The translations under genes were made by a program, and so were the position numbers. Positions 6,519 to 10,932 of a stretch of 10,932 nucleotides of DNA are shown here, one piece after another; within the stretch, counting starts at the first letter, position 1; each line of letters opens with the position of its first letter. This stretch comes from Planctomycetota bacterium (GTDB lineage: Bacteria; Planctomycetota; UBA1135; GCA-002686595). The notes beneath the pieces are model-generated. The model was not told the origin of the DNA, did no database searches, and saw only the letters and a program-made list of their open reading frames with translations. The DNA lies in contig JARGOW010000064.1 in the NCBI GenBank assembly GCA_029212955.1, positions 253 through 11,184 on the forward strand, written 5' to 3'.

Positions 6519-8429
6519 ATGAGTTTGCTGATCCTGCACGACCTCAAAAAGCACTTCGGGGGACAAGAAGTCCTGCGCGGCGCTTCGTTGACCATCGAAC
6601 CCGGAACCAAGGTCGGAATCGTGGGTCGCAACGGCGGCGGCAAGACCACCCTTTTCCGCATGATCACGGGGGAGGAAGTGCCCGATTGGGGCAAAGTGGT
6701 GCTGCGCAAGGGCGCACGCCTGGGCTTCGTGCCCCAGCATCCCGCCTTCGGCGGCAAGACCGTGCGCCAGTACGTGGAAAGTGGCCTGGACGAGGCCCGC
6801 GAAACCGCCAAGGAATTGGAGGCCATCGGCGAAGCCATGGGCCATGCGGAGGGCAAGGAACTCGAACGCTTGATGAAGGAGCACGATCGCCTGACCGAAC
6901 GGGTGGAGGAACTCGGCGGCTGGGAAACCGAGCGCATCTCCGAGACCGTACTGTCGGGCATCGGCCTCGATCCTGAGCTCTGGGAACGCCAGGCGGACAC
7001 GCTTTCAGGAGGCGAAAAAAACCGGGTAGCCCTGGCCAGGGAACTGGTCTGTGGTCACGACCTTTTACTCCTGGATGAACCCACCAACCACCTGGACCTG
7101 GTGGGAATCGAGTGGATCGAACGCTACCTGCGCGAAATGCGCGGCGCCGTATTGGTTATCAGCCACGACCGTCGACTACTGGAGAATTCCGTCGAGCGCA
7201 TCCTGGAACTGGAGCGCGGCGAGTTGAACAGCTATCCGGGCAACTATTCCAAGTATGTGATGCTGCGGGAGGAGCGCTTCGAATCCGAAAGCCGCGCCTA
7301 CGAGCAACAGCAGATCATGCTCAAAAAGGAAGAGTTGTTCATCAAAAAGCACATGGGCAGTCAGCGAACGGCGGAGGCCAAAGGCCGCGCCAAGAAACTC
7401 TCCCACGTGGAACGACTGGTGCAGCCCCACCACGATGTTCGCAAACCCCGCATCGGCGCCCCCGAAGCCCTGCGCGGCGGCGAAATGGTTTTGCAATGCG
7501 AAAACCTGTCCGGAGGCTACGGCGAAAACGTGCTGTTCCGGGATGTGACCATTCGAATCGCACGCGGCCAGCGCATCGGCATCGTGGGGCCCAACGGCGC
7601 GGGCAAATCCACCTTGCTCAAAGTCCTGGCGGCGCAACTCGAACCGCTCGCAGGTGAAGTCCTGCGAGGGCACGGCGAAAAGGTCGCCTACTTCGATCAA
7701 AACACTTCGCACCTGCGCAGCGACGGCACGCCCAGCTCGGAAATCTTCCGCCACTACCCCACCATGACGGACCTGGAGATTCGCAACCACTTGGCGAAAT
7801 TCCTTTTCCGCGGCGACGAGGTCGACAAATCGGTCAGCGCTCTCTCCGGTGGCGAACGCGCCCGTGTGGCCCTGGCCCTACTGGTTCTGCAAAAGCCTAG
7901 TTGGATGGCCTTGGACGAACCCACCAACCACCTGGATCTGCCCAGCCGCACCGCGCTCGAGGAGATGCTGTCCGAATTCCAAGGCGCGCTGGTCTGCATC
8001 AGCCACGACCGTGAATTCCTGGACGACCTGTGCAATCACACGGTGGAACTTTCCCCCGAGGGTGTGGTCGAACACAAAGGCGGCTACACCTCTTGGCGCC
8101 AGTGGCGCGATGAGCAGAACGAATCCTCCGCCGAAGCCCGCAGGGCTGCCAAGGAAAAGCAACGCAAGGCCGATGCTGCCGCAGCAGAATCTGCCAGCAA
8201 GCAAAGCGCCCAGAAATCCTCCGGAGGCGCGCCACGCAATCCCTACAAGTTCAAAAAACTGGAAGAGCGCATCATGAAGCTTGAAGAGACTCTAGAAAAA
8301 CTCAACGAGTCCATGACCGACGAAAAAATCTACAGCGACGCTGAAGCCATGACCGACGTGCAATACCGCATCGCCGAAGTGGAAAGCGAGCTCGAAGACG
8401 CCAACGAAGAATGGATGAATTGGGGCTAG
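6519..8429 (+). CDS. ABC-F family ATPase (ribosome-associated, two ABC domains)
   Basis: This 636-residue protein has two ABC ATPase domains and no membrane spans, the layout of ABC-F factors that act on the ribosome E site during translation. Domain 1 has Walker A GRNGGGKTT (36-44), signature LSGGE (162-166), Walker B LLLLDEPTNHLD (182-193) and switch SHDRR (215-219). Domain 2 has GPNGAGKST (357-365), LSGGE (442-446), ALDEPTNHLD (464-473) and SHDRE (495-499). Both catalytic Glu residues are present. A charged linker at about 240-310 (YSKYVMLREER, then Lys/Arg-rich helices) is the usual P-site-tRNA interaction motif. The C-terminal tail at about 530-630 is Ala/Lys/Glu-rich and probably a coiled coil. 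A GTG at 6495 is in frame, but the ATG at 6519 starts at the usual position before the first strand (MSLLILHDLKKHF). It fits a general Uup/EttA-like housekeeping factor better than a resistance protein, but the subfamily is not settled. argS follows 43 bases downstream, possibly in the same transcript. Confidence 0.93.
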   Translation: MSLLILHDLKKHFGGQEVLRGASLTIEPGTKVGIVGRNGGGKTTLFRMITGEEVPDWGKVVLRKGARLGFVPQHPAFGGKTVRQYVESGLDEARETAKELEAIGEAMGHAEGKELERLMKEHDRLTERVEELGGWETERISETVLSGIGLDPELWERQADTLSGGEKNRVALARELVCGHDLLLLDEPTNHLDLVGIEWIERYLREMRGAVLVISHDRRLLENSVERILELERGELNSYPGNYSKYVMLREERFESESRAYEQQQIMLKKEELFIKKHMGSQRTAEAKGRAKKLSHVERLVQPHHDVRKPRIGAPEALRGGEMVLQCENLSGGYGENVLFRDVTIRIARGQRIGIVGPNGAGKSTLLKVLAAQLEPLAGEVLRGHGEKVAYFDQNTSHLRSDGTPSSEIFRHYPTMTDLEIRNHLAKFLFRGDEVDKSVSALSGGERARVALALLVLQKPSWMALDEPTNHLDLPSRTALEEMLSEFQGALVCISHDREFLDDLCNHTVELSPEGVVEHKGGYTSWRQWRDEQNESSAEARRAAKEKQRKADAAAAESASKQSAQKSSGGAPRNPYKFKKLEERIMKLEETLEKLNESMTDEKIYSDAEAMTDVQYRIAEVESELEDANEEWMNWG

Positions 8430-8472
8430 GCCCCTCCCCGTTTCCAACACAAACCAAAAGCCCCGAATCAAC

Positions 8473-10167
8473 GTGCAACAGTTCATCGACTCCATCGAAG
8501 CCGCCATTCAAGAAGCCACCGGTCTGGAAGCCGGCTCCTTCAAGCTGGAAAAGCCGCGCAACGCAGCCATGGGGGACTTTGCCTTCCCCTGCTTCCTGCT
8601 GGCCAAGCGCGACAAGGGCAACCCCGCTAAAATCGCCGGGGAGCTCGCCGCCAAGCTGAACGAAAACTTCGACGGCATCGAAGCCATCGCCACCGGCCCC
8701 TACCTTAACTTCAAGGTGCGCCGCACGGACTTGGCCAAGGCCATCCTGGGCGACATCCTCGGCCAGGGCGCAAGTTTCGGCAATTCCAAGCAAGGCGAGG
8801 GCAAGACCGTAGTCATCGACCTGTCCTCCCCCAACATCGCCAAGCCCATGTCGGTGGGGCACCTGCGCTCCACCGTGATCGGCGCCGCCATCCAGCGTCT
8901 GCACGACAAGCTCGGCTACAAGACCGTGGGCATCAACCACATCGGCGACTGGGGCAGCCAATTCGGCAAGTTGGTGGCCGCCGTGGATCGCTGGGGCGAC
9001 ACGGTGGATCTGGAGAAGGATCCGATTCCTTCGCTGTTGAAGCTGTACGTGCGCTACCACGAGGAAGAGGAAGGCGACCCCGAGCTGCAAGAGGCAGCAC
9101 GCGAAGCCTTCCGCGAACTCGAAAGTGGCAAGGACGGCCACGTGCGCGGTATCTGGCGCAACTTGACCGAGCTCTCAATGAAGGAATTCGACCGCACCTA
9201 TGCGCGCTTGAACGTGACCTTCGACGAAGTGCGCGGAGAGTCCTACTACGAGGATCACTTGGACGCCACCGTCGATCGCATCGTGGCCGCTGGCGTAACC
9301 GAGGAATCCCAGGGCGCCCTGATCGTGAACCTGGAGCAATTCGGCGAACACGTGCCGCCCTGCCTCCTGCGCAAGACCGACGGCACCACCCTGTACGCCA
9401 CCCGCGACATGGCCGCCGTGTTCCACCGCCACGAGCTCTACAACTTCGACCGCTGCCTGTACGTGGTCGGTGGCGACCAGCGCCTGCACTTCCAGCAGCT
9501 CAAGCACGTGCTCGACCGCATGGACATCGATTGGGAGAGCCGCGTGGAGCACATCGACTTCGGCATGCTACGCCTGCCCGAGGGCAAAATGAGCACGCGC
9601 CAGGGCAAGGTCGTATTCCTGGAGGACGTGCTCGATCGCGCGGTGGAAGAAGCACGGAAAATCATCGACGAAAAGAACCCCGACCTGGAAAGCGCCGGCG
9701 AAATCGCCGAGATGGTCGGCGTGGGCGCCGTGGTCTTCAACGACCTCAAGCGCGAACGCACCAAGGACATCGAATTCGTCTGGTCCGAAGTGCTCTCCTT
9801 CGAAGGCGACACCGGCCCCTACGTGCAATACACCCACGCCCGCCTGGCCTCCATCCTGCGCAAGGCCGAACCCGGAGCCATGGAAAACGCCGACTACGCC
9901 TGCCTGGAAGAATCCTCCGCCCTGCTGCTCACTATGGGTAACTTCCCCGCAGTCCTGCAACGCGCCGCCACCAAAGCCGAACCCTCCGAAGTCACCCAAT
10001 ACCTCCTCGCCCTAGCCCGCGAAGTCAACTCCTGGATCGCCGCCAACCGAGTCCTCGGCCAGGAAGCCCCCACCACCGCAGCCCGATTGCAAGTCGTCGC
10101 CGCTGCCCGCCAAACCATAAACATCGGCCTCGGCGTGCTGGGCGTGGGCGCCCCGGATTCCATGTAG
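8473..10167 (+). CDS. argS: Arginyl-tRNA synthetase
   Basis: This class I synthetase charges tRNA-Arg with arginine in the cytoplasm. The 564-residue length is normal for bacterial ArgRS. An N-terminal additional domain (about 1-110) contacts the tRNA D-loop. The catalytic core follows, with the HIGH-type motif in SSPNIAKPMSVGHLRS (118-133) and NHIGDWGSQFG (155-165), a family hallmark. The second signature is KMSTRQGKVV (372-381), where ArgRS often departs from KMSK. A DALR anticodon-binding domain starts at about DTGPYVQYTHAR (446-457) and ends in the usual LGVGAPDSM. The start is GTG at 8473. No in-frame ATG, GTG or TTG lies between the upstream stop and this codon, and QQFIDSIEAAI is a normal ArgRS beginning. 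No ribosome site is obvious. The gene follows ABC-F by 43 bases and ends before a very strong terminator. Confidence 0.97.
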   Translation: MQQFIDSIEAAIQEATGLEAGSFKLEKPRNAAMGDFAFPCFLLAKRDKGNPAKIAGELAAKLNENFDGIEAIATGPYLNFKVRRTDLAKAILGDILGQGASFGNSKQGEGKTVVIDLSSPNIAKPMSVGHLRSTVIGAAIQRLHDKLGYKTVGINHIGDWGSQFGKLVAAVDRWGDTVDLEKDPIPSLLKLYVRYHEEEEGDPELQEAAREAFRELESGKDGHVRGIWRNLTELSMKEFDRTYARLNVTFDEVRGESYYEDHLDATVDRIVAAGVTEESQGALIVNLEQFGEHVPPCLLRKTDGTTLYATRDMAAVFHRHELYNFDRCLYVVGGDQRLHFQQLKHVLDRMDIDWESRVEHIDFGMLRLPEGKMSTRQGKVVFLEDVLDRAVEEARKIIDEKNPDLESAGEIAEMVGVGAVVFNDLKRERTKDIEFVWSEVLSFEGDTGPYVQYTHARLASILRKAEPGAMENADYACLEESSALLLTMGNFPAVLQRAATKAEPSEVTQYLLALAREVNSWIAANRVLGQEAPTTAARLQVVAAARQTINIGLGVLGVGAPDSM

Positions 10168-10188
10168 GCCGCACCTCTTACTCAATCT

Positions 10189-10248
10189 GCCACCGCCCGG
10201 CGTTGCTACCCCCCGAGGGCATTGCAACGCCGGGCGGTGGCCTTTTTT
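10189..10248 (+). terminator. Intrinsic terminator after argS
   Basis: An 18-bp perfect stem is formed by 10189-10206 (GCCACCGCCCGGCGTTGC) and 10224-10241, with a 17-base loop. A run of six T residues at 10243-10248 follows at once. It lies 21 bases after the argS stop. The stem is unusually long and perfect, but the T-run on one side only marks it as a forward terminator. Confidence 0.95.
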
Positions 10249-10459
10249 GACCCCAGCGAACCTGGGAGGATCGATGTGGACCCGTGCCAGAGCGGTGTGG
10301 TTTTCTCCGAGCCTCGCTCCATGAATCAGGTCACCAACCCCCATTCACCAAGTTCAGTCCAATCGCACAGCACGCCGCCTTGGCAATTCCCCACCTGATT
10401 CCCTCCCAAGTTTGCCGAATTCACCTGCCACCCAATGAACGACCCCCGGTCTCTAATGG
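10249..10459. other. Non-coding gap before the transposase; possible left flank of the IS element
   Basis: These 211 bases have no supported gene. The left end of the IS91-type element should fall here, since the transposase starts at about 10460, but IS91 elements lack terminal inverted repeats and make no target duplication. The border therefore cannot be placed from one copy. I see no convincing hairpin that would mark the terminus. Confidence 0.35.
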
Positions 10460-10932
10460 GTGAGCCCACTTGCCAGCCCAGCCGATTCCCCGCCCCGGGT
10501 CCGGCGCGCCCAATCCCAGTCCGGCCCTCTCAAGCAGATCTTGCGCACCCACCTGCGCACCTTCCTAGATCGCTCAAAAGGCTCCGACACCCCGCGCTCC
10601 CTGCCCTCCCACATCACCCGCGAGCTACACGCCTTCGTCCGCTGCGGAGACCCCACCTTCGGCTTCGCCCGCCTGCGCTGCCCCTCCTGCCTCTTCGATC
10701 AGCTCATCCCTTTTTCCTGCAAGGGCCGAGGCTTTTGTCCTTCCTGCGCAGGCCGACGCATGGCCGCCATCGCCGCACACCTCACCGACCACGTTCTGCC
10801 CGATCAGCCCCTGCGCCAGTGGGTCCTCTCGCTACCCTGGGCCCTGCGCATTCATCTCGCCTGCAGTCCCTCCCTCACCCGCGACGTCGCCCGCGCCTTC
10901 CTGCGTGCCGTCTTTGCCTCCTACGCGCGCCG
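10460..10932 (+). CDS. IS91-family transposase, 5' part (cut by window end)
   Basis: The frame is open from a GTG at 10460 to the window edge, about 157 codons, and lacks its 3' end. It encodes the N-terminal zinc-binding region of IS91-type HUH rolling-circle transposases. ILRTHLRTFLDR (27-38) and a conserved helix ITRELHAFVRCG (51-62) come first. Two Cys pairs follow, CPSC (73-76) and CPSC (93-96), around the family hallmark PFSCKGRGFCPSC (84-96) and then GRRMA. RQWVLSLPWALR (116-127) comes next, before the missing HUH and tyrosine catalytic part. Upstream stop TAA at 10454-10456 limits the frame, and the GTG is the first start after it, although a later start is possible. Codons are strongly C-rich (ccc, tcc, ctc), somewhat unlike argS. 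The element could move the DNA beside it by one-ended transposition. Whether it is intact cannot be judged. Confidence 0.85.
   Translation, partial: MSPLASPADSPPRVRRAQSQSGPLKQILRTHLRTFLDRSKGSDTPRSLPSHITRELHAFVRCGDPTFGFARLRCPSCLFDQLIPFSCKGRGFCPSCAGRRMAAIAAHLTDHVLPDQPLRQWVLSLPWALRIHLACSPSLTRDVARAFLRAVFASYAR
10460..10932 (+). mobile_element. Left part of an IS91-like insertion sequence
   Basis: The call rests only on the transposase gene. The left boundary lies somewhere in 10249-10460 and the right end is outside the window. The element inserted, or sits, just past the argS terminator, so it does not disturb the host genes seen here. Confidence 0.6.

Noticed and set aside
6407..7000. Upstream extension of the PyrK frame, which would give a 472-residue protein
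   Set aside because: The extension runs antisense through the ABC-F P-loop region and is Ser/Arg/Pro-rich; normal PyrK length and start fit the ATG at 6406.
8302..9141. 279-codon minus-strand open frame over the ABC-F end and argS start
   Set aside because: It is antisense to two well-supported genes and spans their junction without a domain.
9586..9597. KMST instead of KMSK in ArgRS as a possible defect
   Set aside because: Departure from KMSK is common in functional bacterial ArgRS, and the surrounding MSTRQG is a normal form.
10189..10248. 18-bp inverted repeat as a terminal repeat of the IS element
   Set aside because: IS91 elements lack terminal inverted repeats, and the stem, T-run and place just after argS fit an intrinsic terminator.

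Overview
The window is GC-rich bacterial DNA with dense genes, strong G/C preference at third codon positions and little recognisable Shine-Dalgarno signal. The best lineage clue is the protease at 1040-2398. Its matrixin-type catalytic domain, IPT/TIG-like domain and C-terminal LPAGQFG...NFQLW domain resemble, from memory, secreted proteins of marine or environmental Planctomycetota. I infer a planctomycete or close relative with moderate confidence; nothing in the window proves it.

Layout. Positions 1-165 look like the 3' end of a truncated gene. A leader of about 300 bases with several small inverted repeats follows. Next is a two-gene unit for export: a 184-residue secreted protein (467-1021) and, 18 bases on, a secreted zinc metalloprotease (1040-2398), closed by a strong intrinsic terminator (2427-2468). 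A gap with an interrupted inverted repeat (2554-2603) precedes a large membrane protein (2747-5512), which joins a TMTC/GT-C-like multispanning domain to C-terminal tetratricopeptide repeats. It converges on a minus-strand gene for a PyrK-like FAD/[2Fe-2S] electron-transfer subunit (5582-6406). That gene is divergent from an ABC-F translation ATPase gene (6519-8429), which is followed after 43 bases by arginyl-tRNA synthetase (8473-10167) and an 18-bp-stem terminator (10189-10248). The window ends inside an IS91-type transposase gene (10460 onward).

How the genes fit together. The secreted pair is probably one functional unit, a protease and its partner. ABC-F and ArgRS form a translation-related same-strand pair. 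PyrK (pyrimidine synthesis) and the TMTC-like protein (possible surface glycosylation) stand alone. Most of the window is core or housekeeping sequence. The only mobile DNA seen is the IS91-type element at the right edge. I found no CRISPR array, tRNA, rRNA, phage or obvious defence system. The least-described items are the companion protein of the protease and the protease's C-terminal domain.
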